NCBI GenBank assembly: GCA_050744225.1
Contig: JBOGGT010000028.1
Location: 1-5,429, forward strand
Direction: 5' to 3'
Source of the DNA: JAVKSL01 sp050744225
GTDB lineage: Bacteria; Actinomycetota; Acidimicrobiia; Acidimicrobiales; JAJPHD01
DNA length: 5,429 nt
Both the position numbers and the translations under genes were made by a program. Every line of letters begins with the position of its first letter. Positions within the stretch are counted from its first letter, which is position 1. The notes below the pieces were generated by a model, which worked only from the letters and a program-made list of their open reading frames with translations, did no database searches and was not told the origin of the DNA. Positions 1-5,429 of this stretch are shown here, one piece after another.

Positions 1-77
1 GCGAGCGCGACTCCACCGACCAGGTGCGGGTCCCGATCGACGCCATAGTCAGGGAGTTGCAGGACCGTCTCTGGTAG
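1..77 (+). CDS. glyS: Glycyl-tRNA synthetase, C-terminal end only (partial)
   Basis: Only the last 24 complete codons are present, in the frame that starts at base 3 and stops at TAG 75-77. The peptide contains ERDSTDQVRVPID followed by a short amphipathic helix ending in RLW. This matches the end of the anticodon-binding domain of single-chain glycyl-tRNA synthetases, where a phrase like R-x-RD-[ST]-x-x-Q-x-R-V/I-x-[ID] precedes a terminal helix. The enzyme charges tRNA-Gly with glycine in the cytoplasm. The neighbouring ppdK and dnaG support the call, because glyS is often found near dnaG. With so little sequence the identification rests on a short motif plus gene order. No terminator is visible between its stop and the next promoter, which begins 8 bp downstream. 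Confidence 0.72.
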   Translation, partial: ERDSTDQVRVPIDAIVRELQDRLW

Positions 78-85
78 CGGCGCGC

Positions 86-114
86 TTGACAGATAGTTGC
101 CAAATCTGTAAACT
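86..114 (+). promoter_or_regulatory. Near-consensus sigma70/SigA promoter of the VOC-arsR operon
   Basis: A perfect -35 box TTGACA (86-91) is followed by a 17-bp spacer and TAAACT (109-114), which matches 4 of 6 bases of TATAAT and fits the TAnnnT form typical of actinobacterial -10 boxes. Transcription would be expected to start about 7 bases after the -10 box, at about 120-122. This coincides with the A of the ATG at 121, so the transcript is probably leaderless. The only recognisable AT-rich patch in the first kilobase lies here. Confidence 0.8.
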
Positions 115-138
115 ATCTCCATGGACGAGACAACTATC
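89..138. promoter_or_regulatory. Probable ArsR operator: inverted repeat over the promoter plus a third half-site in the coding region
   Basis: AGATAGTT (91-98) and AACTATCT (111-118) form a perfect 8-bp inverted repeat with a 12-bp spacer; the whole 28-bp element matches its own reverse complement at 11 of 14 position pairs. A second, interleaved inverted repeat is ACAGAT (89-94) with ATCTGT (104-109). A third copy of the 7-mer AACTATC is at 132-138, exactly 21 bp after the copy at 111-117 and in the same orientation, within VOC codons 4-6. The repeat touches the -35 box and covers most of the -10 box, so a bound protein would block RNA polymerase. The likely binder is the ArsR repressor encoded by the second gene; this is inferred from autoregulation being usual for the family. 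Confidence 0.72.
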
Positions 139-585
139 ACTGCCGCTGTGTACTACGAGGATCCGAAGGCCGCCGTGGACTGGCTGGTCGACGCCTTCGG
201 CCTGGAGGTCACCATGGCCATCGACGGACCACCGGAGTCCCCGGAGATGTGCCACTACGAGATGGCTCTCGAAGGCAACGGGCGCTTGATGGTCGGCGGG
301 CAGTGGACGCCGACAATCCGCAGCCCCCGTGGACTGGACGGCGCCAACACCCAGACCCTGCAGGTGCACCTGGCCAAAGGGCTCGACGCTCATTGTGCTT
401 GCGCCCGCGAGGCAGGCGCAACCATCACCCAGGAGCCGACTGAGCAGTTCTATGGTGACCGGACCTACCGCGCCATCGACATCGAAGGCCACATGTGGAC
501 CTTTGCCCAGCACGTGCGCGATGTGAGCCGGGCCGAGGCCGAAGCTGCACTCGGCCAACCGATCACCGCAACCACCTGGGAATGA
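121..585 (+). CDS. VOC (glyoxalase/bleomycin-resistance fold) protein, PhnB/YdfO-like
   Basis: This 154-residue protein has two VOC half-modules. The first begins ITAAVYYEDPKAAVDWLVDAFGLE (residues 6-29 region, the typical 'strand, then helix ending in FG' pattern). The second has LQVHL (80-84), the helix with AREAGA (95-100), then EQFYGDR (108-114) and DIEGHMWTF (120-128), a signature of the PhnB-like VOC subfamily. Members act as lyases, dioxygenases or antibiotic-binding proteins, and many have no assigned substrate; the reaction here cannot be told from sequence. H45, H83 and E122 are candidate metal ligands, but this is tentative. The start at 121 is chosen because the promoter ends 6 bases before it, and no Shine-Dalgarno is possible on such a transcript. 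The stop overlaps the arsR start (ATGA), so the two are co-transcribed and probably translationally coupled. Cytoplasmic; no signal peptide. Confidence 0.85.
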   Translation: MDETTITAAVYYEDPKAAVDWLVDAFGLEVTMAIDGPPESPEMCHYEMALEGNGRLMVGGQWTPTIRSPRGLDGANTQTLQVHLAKGLDAHCACAREAGATITQEPTEQFYGDRTYRAIDIEGHMWTFAQHVRDVSRAEAEAALGQPITATTWE

Positions 586-1028
586 GCGCCGCCACCGACG
601 CGTCTCGCGTTGATGCTGCCCTGGCAGCCCTGGCCGACCCGCTGCGTCGCCAAGCCGTCGAGCTGCTCGCCCTGCGCCCGCACCGCGCCGGGGAACTGGC
701 CGGTGCGCTCGGAGTGACCCCGCCCACGATGAGCAAACACCTGCGGATCCTGCGCCAGGGGGGTCTGGTCACTGACACCCAGCCCTCCTTCGACACCCGA
801 GTCCGCATCTACCAGCTGCGCCAAGAACCGTTCAACGACCTGCACCGGTGGATCGACCGCACCGAGCGAGGCTGGGCCGAGCAACTCGAAGCGTTCAGCG
901 CCCACGTCCGCGAGCACCAAGGGCACGACGACCACCACGAGCACCACGACCACCACGAGCACGACGACCACCACGAGCACGACGACCGGATAGCAGACCT
1001 TCGGCCGGGTGGCAGCGCGCCGTCCTAA
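582..1028 (+). CDS. ArsR-family winged-helix repressor with a His/Asp/Glu tail
   Basis: This 148-residue protein begins at ATG 582, inside the VOC stop codon (ATGA overlap). An in-frame ATG at 495 would add 29 residues of low-complexity sequence that overlaps VOC and is not ArsR-like, so it is rejected. Residues 14-80 are the winged helix-turn-helix: ALADPLRRQAVELLA, then GELAGALGVTPPTMSKHLRILRQGGLV (recognition helix about 47-58), then the wing ending RVRIYQL (73-79). Residues 81-112 form the dimerisation helix with the W90 and W98 pattern (LHRWIDRTERGWAEQLEAF) common in the ArsR group paired with small VOC or SRPBCC proteins. The classic ELCVCDL arsenic/cadmium site is absent and the protein has no cysteine. 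Residues 115-135 are all His, Asp or Glu, suggesting a metal-responsive or metal-storing tail, followed by a short 13-residue end. It probably represses its own operon through the 89-138 repeats. The repressor call is firm; the inducer is unknown. Confidence 0.88.
   Translation: MSAATDASRVDAALAALADPLRRQAVELLALRPHRAGELAGALGVTPPTMSKHLRILRQGGLVTDTQPSFDTRVRIYQLRQEPFNDLHRWIDRTERGWAEQLEAFSAHVREHQGHDDHHEHHDHHEHDDHHEHDDRIADLRPGGSAPS
927..986 (+). repeat. 18-bp tandem repeat encoding the His/acidic tail of the ArsR protein
   Basis: Three consecutive 18-bp units lie at 927-944, 945-962 and 963-980, followed by a 6-bp partial unit at 981-986. Units 1 and 3 are identical; unit 2 differs only at its first base (C for G). 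They encode DDHHEH, HDHHEH, DDHHEH and DD, in frame. The near identity of DNA, not only of protein, indicates recent expansion by slippage or unequal recombination, so copy number may vary between strains. Confidence 0.93.
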
Positions 1029-1067
1029 GCTGGGACAACCGCGAGACGAAAGTGGGCACGAATCTTT

Positions 1068-3719
1068 ATGGGCTACGTATTCAATTTTAATCAGAGCCAC
1101 GACAAGGCGCCGATGCTCATGAAGGACAGCCTCGGCGGCAAGGGCGCCAACCTGGCCGAGATGACCTCGGTGCTCGGGCTGCCCGTGCCCCCCGGATTCA
1201 CCATCACCACCGACGCCTGCCGGGCGGTGACCGCCACCACCGCCACCGGCGAGTGGCCCGCAGGACTGGCCACCGAGGTCGCCGCCGCCCGCACCGAGCT
1301 CGAGGCCAAGATGGGCAAGGCCCTCGGCGATCCCGACGACCCGCTCCTGGTCAGCGTGCGTTCGGGGGCCAAGTTCTCCATGCCCGGGATGATGGACACT
1401 GTGTTGAACCTGGGCCTCAACGACGACTCGGTGGTGGCGTTGGCCAAGCAGACCTCCGACGAGCGATTCGCCCTCGACTCCTACCGGCGGTTCATCGCCA
1501 TGTACGCCCGTATCGTGCTCGGCCTCCCCGGCACCCGCTTCGACGAGGTGCTGGAGGAGGCCAAGCGCAGCACCGGAGCCAGCACCGACTCGGCGCTCTC
1601 GGTGGACTCGCTCCAGCTGATCATCTCTGACTACAAGGGCCTGGTCGAGCGCCAGACCGACGCGCCGTTCCCTCAGGACCCCGCCGAGCAGTTGCACGGC
1701 GCCATCGACGCGGTGTTCCGCTCGTGGGGCAGCCCCCGTGCCGTCGCCTACCGGGACCGGGAGCACATCCCCCACGACCTCGGCACCGCGGTGAACGTGC
1801 AGGCGATGGTCTTCGGCAACCGGGACGACAGCTCTGGGACCGGGGTGGGCTTCACCCGAGACCCCGCCACGGGGGCCAAGGGTGCGTACGGGGACTTCCT
1901 CGTCAACGCCCAGGGCGAGGACGTGGTCGCCGGCATCCGCAAGACCCAGCCGCTGGCCGCGCTGGCCGACAAGTTTCCCGAGATATACGACCAGCTGACC
2001 GAGATCTTCGGGCGCCTGGAGCACCACTACCGGGACATGTGCGACACCGAGTTCACCATCGAGCAGGGCAAGCTGTGGATGCTCCAGACCCGTGTCGGCA
2101 AGCGGACCGGGCGCGCCGCGCTGCGCATGGCGGTGGAGATGGTCGACGACCCGGCGATCGCTCTGACCAGGGCAGAGGCGCTCGCACGGGTTGACCCGAA
2201 ACAGGTCGAACAGAGCCTGCATCCCCAGTTCGCTCACGATCCGGGCATGGCGGTGGTCACCCGCGGACTCGGGGCGAGTCCGGGTGCGGCGGTGGGAGCC
2301 GCGGTCTTCAGCGCGGACGAGGCGGTGGCGGCGGCCAAGCGGGGCGAGCGGGTCATCTTGGTGCGCAGTGAGACCTCGCCGGACGACGTTCACGGGATGA
2401 TGGCCGCCGAGGGTGTCCTGACCTGCCGGGGAGGACTGGTCAGCCACGCCGCCGTGGTGGCACGCGGCTGGGGCAAGCCCGCAGTGGTCGGAGCCGAGTC
2501 GATCCACATCGCCGGGGAGCACTTCCGCTGCAGCCGGGTCATCGTCCGCCAGGGAGACGTGATCTCAATCGACGGCACCACCGGGCAGGTGGTGGTGGGC
2601 GAGATGGAGCTCGCCCCGGTCGAGGCCTCACCTGAGCTGCAGACCCTGCTGTCCTGGGCAGACGAGGTTCGGGGCGGTCGTCTGGGGGTGAGGGCGAACG
2701 CGGACACCGGGGAGGACGCGGCCAACGCACGCCGGTTCGGGGCGGAGGGGATTGGCCTGTGCCGCACAGAGCACATGTTCCTTGGTGAGGACCGCCTGCC
2801 GATAGTGCGCCGCATGATCCTGGCCTCAGGTCCCGAGGAGGAGGCGGAGGCCCTGGAGGAGCTGAGGGTAGCCCAGCGCGACGACTTCGTGGAGATCCTC
2901 GAAGTGATGGACGGACTGCCGGTCACGGTCAGGCTGCTCGACCCCCCGCTGCATGAGTTCCTTCCCGACACCACCGAGCTGGCGGTGAAGGCGGCCACCG
3001 AGGGCCTCGACGCCGAGGAGCAGCGCCTCTACGACGCGGCGCTGAGCTGGCGGGAGGCCAACCCGATGCTCGGAACCCGCGGGGTGCGCCTGGGCGTGCT
3101 CAAGCCCGGCCTGTACGCCATGCAGGTGCGGGCGCTGATGCAGGCGGCGGCGGCTCGGGCAGAGGTCGGGGGCCACCCGATCATCGAGGTGATGATCCCT
3201 CTGACGGTGTCGCGCGCCGAGCTGGCCCTCGCCCGGTCCTGGGTCACCGAGGCAATCGCCGAGGTGGGCGCCGGGACCGGATCTGGCGCCGGTGCGGTCG
3301 AGGTGCTGATCGGGACCATGATCGAGACGCCCAGGGCAGCGCTGCTGGCGGGCGAGATCGCCGAGGAGGCCGAGTTCTTCTCCTTCGGGACCAACGACCT
3401 CACCCAGATGACCTTCGGCTTCAGCCGCGACGACGTGGAAGGCCGCCTCATGTCTGCCTACCTGGGGGCGGGCCTTCTAGCAGCCAACCCCTTCGAGACG
3501 GTGGACCCCGACGGAGTGGGGGAGCTGGTCCGCCTGGGGGTTCAGCGGGGCAGGGCCACCCGGCCGGGCCTCAAGATCGGGGTCTGCGGCGAGCACGGAG
3601 GCGACCCCGCCTCGATTGCGGTCTTCGCCGCCGCCGGCCTGGACTACGTGAGCTGCTCTCCCTACCGGGTTCCAGTCGCCCGGTTGGCAGCGGCCCAGGC
3701 GGTCCTGGCTGCCGGCTGA
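1068..3719 (+). CDS. ppdK: Pyruvate, phosphate dikinase
   Basis: This 883-residue cytoplasmic enzyme interconverts pyruvate + ATP + phosphate and phosphoenolpyruvate + AMP + diphosphate; the length is normal for the family (about 870-900). The N-terminal ATP-grasp domain (1 to about 370) has DSLGGKGANLAEM, the SVRSGAKFSMPGMMDT loop with R98, and E328 and Q340 in EFTIEQGKLWMLQTR. The mobile phosphohistidine domain (about 400-515) has GGLVSHAAVVARG with catalytic H460. The C-terminal PEP/pyruvate TIM barrel has R566 (GLCRTEHMF), R622 (VRLLDPPLHEFLP), E753 (MIETPRAA), N776 (FGTNDLTQ) and C840 (GVCGEHGGDP), all expected active-site residues. The oddity is V458, where nearly all relatives have the Thr phosphorylated by the PDRP regulator. 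It follows arsR by 39 bp. No good Shine-Dalgarno precedes ATG 1068; the first codons are unusually AT-rich, which would keep the start unstructured. ATG 1068 gives the standard family N-terminus (GYVFNF) and no other start lies after the arsR stop in this frame. Confidence 0.97.
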   Translation: MGYVFNFNQSHDKAPMLMKDSLGGKGANLAEMTSVLGLPVPPGFTITTDACRAVTATTATGEWPAGLATEVAAARTELEAKMGKALGDPDDPLLVSVRSGAKFSMPGMMDTVLNLGLNDDSVVALAKQTSDERFALDSYRRFIAMYARIVLGLPGTRFDEVLEEAKRSTGASTDSALSVDSLQLIISDYKGLVERQTDAPFPQDPAEQLHGAIDAVFRSWGSPRAVAYRDREHIPHDLGTAVNVQAMVFGNRDDSSGTGVGFTRDPATGAKGAYGDFLVNAQGEDVVAGIRKTQPLAALADKFPEIYDQLTEIFGRLEHHYRDMCDTEFTIEQGKLWMLQTRVGKRTGRAALRMAVEMVDDPAIALTRAEALARVDPKQVEQSLHPQFAHDPGMAVVTRGLGASPGAAVGAAVFSADEAVAAAKRGERVILVRSETSPDDVHGMMAAEGVLTCRGGLVSHAAVVARGWGKPAVVGAESIHIAGEHFRCSRVIVRQGDVISIDGTTGQVVVGEMELAPVEASPELQTLLSWADEVRGGRLGVRANADTGEDAANARRFGAEGIGLCRTEHMFLGEDRLPIVRRMILASGPEEEAEALEELRVAQRDDFVEILEVMDGLPVTVRLLDPPLHEFLPDTTELAVKAATEGLDAEEQRLYDAALSWREANPMLGTRGVRLGVLKPGLYAMQVRALMQAAAARAEVGGHPIIEVMIPLTVSRAELALARSWVTEAIAEVGAGTGSGAGAVEVLIGTMIETPRAALLAGEIAEEAEFFSFGTNDLTQMTFGFSRDDVEGRLMSAYLGAGLLAANPFETVDPDGVGELVRLGVQRGRATRPGLKIGVCGEHGGDPASIAVFAAAGLDYVSCSPYRVPVARLAAAQAVLAAG

Positions 3720-3735
3720 GGTGGGGGGGCCTTTT

Positions 3736-3758
3736 CCGCCGCCACCTGCTGGCGGGGG
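3736..3758 (+). terminator. Possible weak terminator hairpin after ppdK
   Basis: CCGCCA (3739-3744) pairs perfectly with TGGCGG (3750-3755) around a 5-base loop, and after one G-G mismatch two further C-G pairs extend the stem. It lies 16 bp after the ppdK stop, but no T-run follows, so a classical Rho-independent terminator is not supported. It may only slow transcription or protect the 3' end. Confidence 0.3.
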
Positions 3759-3783
3759 CCGGTCTGCGTCGCCGCCGCCTGTT

Positions 3784-3792
3784 TGGTAAAAT
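3784..3792 (+). promoter_or_regulatory. Candidate extended -10 promoter for dnaG
   Basis: TGG followed by TAAAAT (3787-3792) gives the TGnTAnnnT extended -10 form, with TAAAAT matching 5 of 6 bases of the -10 consensus. It is the only AT-rich patch in the ppdK-dnaG gap. No convincing -35 box lies 16-19 bp upstream, as is common for extended -10 promoters. The start would fall near 3799, leaving a GC-rich leader of about 65 bases. An alternative is TACCGT at 3851-3856, which would give a nearly leaderless message beginning at the GTG. Confidence 0.45.
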
Positions 3793-3864
3793 TTGCCCGG
3801 TTACGCCGCCCGGCCGTGCCCACCCACGACCCGCTTCCGCCTGGGGCAGCTACCGTCGGTCCCT

Positions 3865-5429
3865 GTGGCCATAGCTGACGAAGACGTCGCCGCGGTAAAG
3901 GCAGCCACCGACATGGTGGCTTTGGTGAGCGACCGGGTGGCGGTGCGGAAACGGGGCGCACAGTGGGTAGGGCGGTGCCCGTTCCACTCGGAGAACACGC
4001 CGTCGTTCTATGTGAACCCGGTGCTCGGCCGATACCACTGCTTTGGGTGCGGGGCCTCGGGCGATGCCATCGAGTTCGTCAAGACCATGGAGCACCTCGA
4101 CTTCGCCGATGCGGTGGAGGTGCTCGCCGATCGAGCTGGGATCACCCTGCGCGAAGTCGCCGGGGGCGCAGAGTCGGGTGCGAGGGCGAAGCGTGCCGAG
4201 TTGACGGCGGTGATGGAGCGGGCGGTGGAGTGGTACCACCAGCGGCTGGTTTGTGGGGCGGACGCCGCTGCGGCCAGGGAGTACCTGGCCTCGAGGGGGT
4301 ACGGCCCCGAGACGGTACGCAGGTTCAGGCTGGGCTGGGCGCCCGATGACTGGGATGCGCTCACGAAGGCACTGGGGCTGTCGGACCGGGTCTTGCGGGA
4401 GACCGGGCTGGGCTTTGTGAACAGGCGGGGGAGGCGCCAGGACGGATTCCGGGCCCGGCTGCTGTTCCCGATCTTCGAGCCGGGTGGCCGACCGGTCGCG
4501 TTCGGGGGCCGCGTCCTGCCGGGCGCCGGTGTCGGGTCGGCGGAGGCTGGTGCGGCGAGCACGGTGGGTGCGGGTGCGGGCTCGGTCGGGGGAGCTGCCG
4601 GGCCGGGCACGGGCGGACCGGCGAGCGGGCCTGGCGGGTTGGGCGCGGGCGGGCCCGGCGGGGCGGGCGCGGGCGGGTCGGGCGAGGCCAAGTACAAGAA
4701 CTCGCCCGAGAGCTCGATCTACTCCAAGCGCCAGGTCCTGTACGGGCTCAACTGGGCCAAGGACGAGGTGTCCAGGACGGGCGAGGTGGTGGTGTGTGAG
4801 GGCTACACCGACGTAATCGCCATGTTCGAGGCAGGGATGCCCCGTGCGGTGGCGATCTGTGGGACTTCGCTGGCGGAGGAACACTTCCGGTTGCTGCGGC
4901 GCTTTGCCCGGCGGGTGGTGCTGGCCCTCGATGCGGACGGGGCAGGCCAGGGAGCGGCCGAGAAGTTCTACGAGTGGGAACGCCGCCACGAGGTGGAGGT
5001 GGTGGTGGCCGCCCTACCGCCCGGTACCGATCCCGCCGAGTTGGGTCAGCGTGATCCCGCGGCGCTGCGCGCGGCGGTGGAGGGAGCGAGGTCCTTCCTT
5101 GGGTTTCGGGTTGACCGAGTGTTGTCGGAGGGCGATCTGAGCAGTCCCGAGAGTCGGGCCCGGGTGGCCGAGGTCGCCCTTGGCTTGGTTGCCGAGCATC
5201 CGAGCGAGCTGGTCAGGGATCCTTACGTGATGCGGATTGGCGCTCTCTGCCGGATCGAGGACAGTCAGCTGCGGGTGGTCTTGGAGCGTATCCGGCGAAC
5301 CGCAAAGTCATCTCCGGCCACGCCTCACCCCGACCGCAACCGCGTCCGTCAAGGCTCCGCCGTCCCTCGTGGCTCCGGTACGTCGTCCCAAAGACCCGCC
5401 GCCCCCGCCCCGGCCGCCCCGGCCGCCCC
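3865..5429 (+). CDS. dnaG: DNA primase (partial; continues past the right edge)
   Basis: 521 codons are visible without a stop. The enzyme makes RNA primers at the replication fork and works with the DnaB helicase. The zinc-binding domain has C38-x2-H41-x17-C59-x2-C62 (RCPFH and YHCFGCG). The catalytic core has RFRLGWAP, DGFRARLLFPIFEPGGRPVAFGGRVL, KYKNSPES and SKRQVLYGL. The TOPRIM domain has E312 (CEGYTDV) and D356/D358 (LDADGAG), the magnesium-binding acidic residues. Between GGRVL and KYKNSPE lies a Gly/Ala/Pro-rich insertion of about 52 residues (221-273). After about residue 477 a Pro/Ala/Ser-rich linker begins; the C-terminal helicase-binding domain would lie outside the window. The GTG start is chosen because it puts C38 close to E. 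coli C40; ATG 3913 would remove the first conserved helix. There is no Shine-Dalgarno upstream. N44 in PFHSENTPSF replaces the usual Lys. It starts 145 bp after ppdK, with its own likely promoter. Confidence 0.96.
   Translation, partial: MAIADEDVAAVKAATDMVALVSDRVAVRKRGAQWVGRCPFHSENTPSFYVNPVLGRYHCFGCGASGDAIEFVKTMEHLDFADAVEVLADRAGITLREVAGGAESGARAKRAELTAVMERAVEWYHQRLVCGADAAAAREYLASRGYGPETVRRFRLGWAPDDWDALTKALGLSDRVLRETGLGFVNRRGRRQDGFRARLLFPIFEPGGRPVAFGGRVLPGAGVGSAEAGAASTVGAGAGSVGGAAGPGTGGPASGPGGLGAGGPGGAGAGGSGEAKYKNSPESSIYSKRQVLYGLNWAKDEVSRTGEVVVCEGYTDVIAMFEAGMPRAVAICGTSLAEEHFRLLRRFARRVVLALDADGAGQGAAEKFYEWERRHEVEVVVAALPPGTDPAELGQRDPAALRAAVEGARSFLGFRVDRVLSEGDLSSPESRARVAEVALGLVAEHPSELVRDPYVMRIGALCRIEDSQLRVVLERIRRTAKSSPATPHPDRNRVRQGSAVPRGSGTSSQRPAAPAPAAPAA
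4525..4683 (+). repeat. Low-complexity Gly/Ala/Pro insertion within the dnaG catalytic core
   Basis: Residues 221-273 of the primase contain 24 Gly, 13 Ala, 5 Ser and 4 Pro out of 53, with a single charged residue (Glu). In E. coli DnaG only five residues separate GGRVL from KY-x-NSPE; here there are 57. A 13-bp direct repeat (4641-4653 and 4665-4677, 24 bp apart, eight codons) shows that at least the end of it grew by duplication. The flanking primase motifs are intact and in frame, so this is an insertion and not a frameshift. Confidence 0.88.
4627..4682 (+). other. Potential G-quadruplex tract in the dnaG coding strand
   Basis: Ten runs of three or more G occur in 56 bases, starting at 4627, 4636, 4641, 4647, 4651, 4660, 4665, 4671, 4675 and 4680, with loops of 1-6 bases. 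This exceeds the usual four-run requirement. The G-rich strand is the coding strand, so the mRNA could fold as well as the displaced DNA strand. In such GC-rich DNA it may be a by-product of Gly codon use. Confidence 0.55.

Noticed and set aside
495..581. N-terminal extension of the ArsR protein from ATG 495
   Set aside because: It would overlap VOC by 91 bases and add an Arg/Cys-rich stretch unlike ArsR proteins; the ATGA-overlap start at 582 gives a normal N-terminus.
924..986. CRISPR or minisatellite-type array
   Set aside because: The repeats are contiguous 18-bp units with no spacers, in frame within a coding sequence.
1026..1031. TAAGCT as a -10 box for ppdK
   Set aside because: It fits TAnnnT and would give a leader of about 30 bases, but there is no -35-like sequence 16-19 bp upstream and it includes the arsR stop codon, so the match may be chance.
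465..2522. Long open frame of 685 codons on the minus strand
   Set aside because: It lies antisense to VOC, arsR and ppdK, all of which have clear family motifs. The translation is low-complexity, dominated by G, V, R, H and L, with a poly-Val stretch that mirrors the His repeat. Long antisense frames are expected in GC-rich DNA.
4525..4683. Frameshift or pseudogene in dnaG
   Set aside because: The reading frame stays open through the insertion and resumes with the expected KY-x-NSPE and TOPRIM motifs in the same frame.
3850..4989. Minus-strand open frame of 379 codons opposite dnaG
   Set aside because: It mirrors the dnaG coding strand, is Arg/Pro/Ala-rich, and has no recognisable motif; the plus strand is securely primase.
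1..5429. tRNA, rRNA, riboswitch or mobile element
   Set aside because: No cloverleaf with a TTCGA-type arm, no rRNA segment, no transposase-like protein or terminal inverted repeats, and no gap long enough for a known riboswitch except 3720-3864, which shows no recognisable aptamer pattern.

Overview
The window is GC-rich and reads as actinobacterial chromosome, perhaps Acidimicrobiia or a relative. That assignment is an inference from base composition, gene order and protein style, not from a marker gene. All genes lie on the + strand: the last codons of glycyl-tRNA synthetase (1-77), a VOC/glyoxalase-fold protein (121-585), an ArsR-type repressor (582-1028), a complete pyruvate, phosphate dikinase (1068-3719) and DNA primase, which runs off the right edge (3865-5429).

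The backbone glyS - ppdK - dnaG resembles the neighbourhood of the macromolecular-synthesis operon, in which translation, replication and sigma-factor genes sit together; rpoD is expected further downstream but is not in view. Between glyS and ppdK sits a compact two-gene cassette: a VOC protein and an ArsR repressor joined by an ATGA start/stop overlap. Its promoter is near-consensus (TTGACA, 17 bp, TAAACT) and would start transcription at or next to the VOC ATG, so the mRNA is probably leaderless. The promoter is covered by an inverted repeat of AGATAGTT/AACTATCT, and a third AACTATC lies 21 bp further on, inside the first codons. The simplest model is that the ArsR protein represses its own operon through these sites. 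The repressor ends in an unusual tail of only His, Asp and Glu, encoded by an 18-bp tandem repeat, which suggests metal binding.

Pyruvate, phosphate dikinase has all the catalytic residues checked, but the Thr normally two residues before the phosphohistidine is Val. That Thr is the site used by the regulatory kinase/phosphorylase PDRP, and no PDRP gene lies in this window. DNA primase has its zinc finger and TOPRIM acidic residues, but carries an insertion of about 52 residues, rich in Gly/Ala/Pro, inside the catalytic core just before the conserved KY-x-NSPE motif. The DNA encoding it holds ten GGG runs in 56 bases.

No large new system is apparent. The points of most interest are the autoregulated VOC-ArsR cassette with its metal-binding-like tail, the altered regulatory site of the dikinase, and the primase insertion. 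The stretches without genes are short (78-120, 1029-1067, 3720-3864) and are described below.
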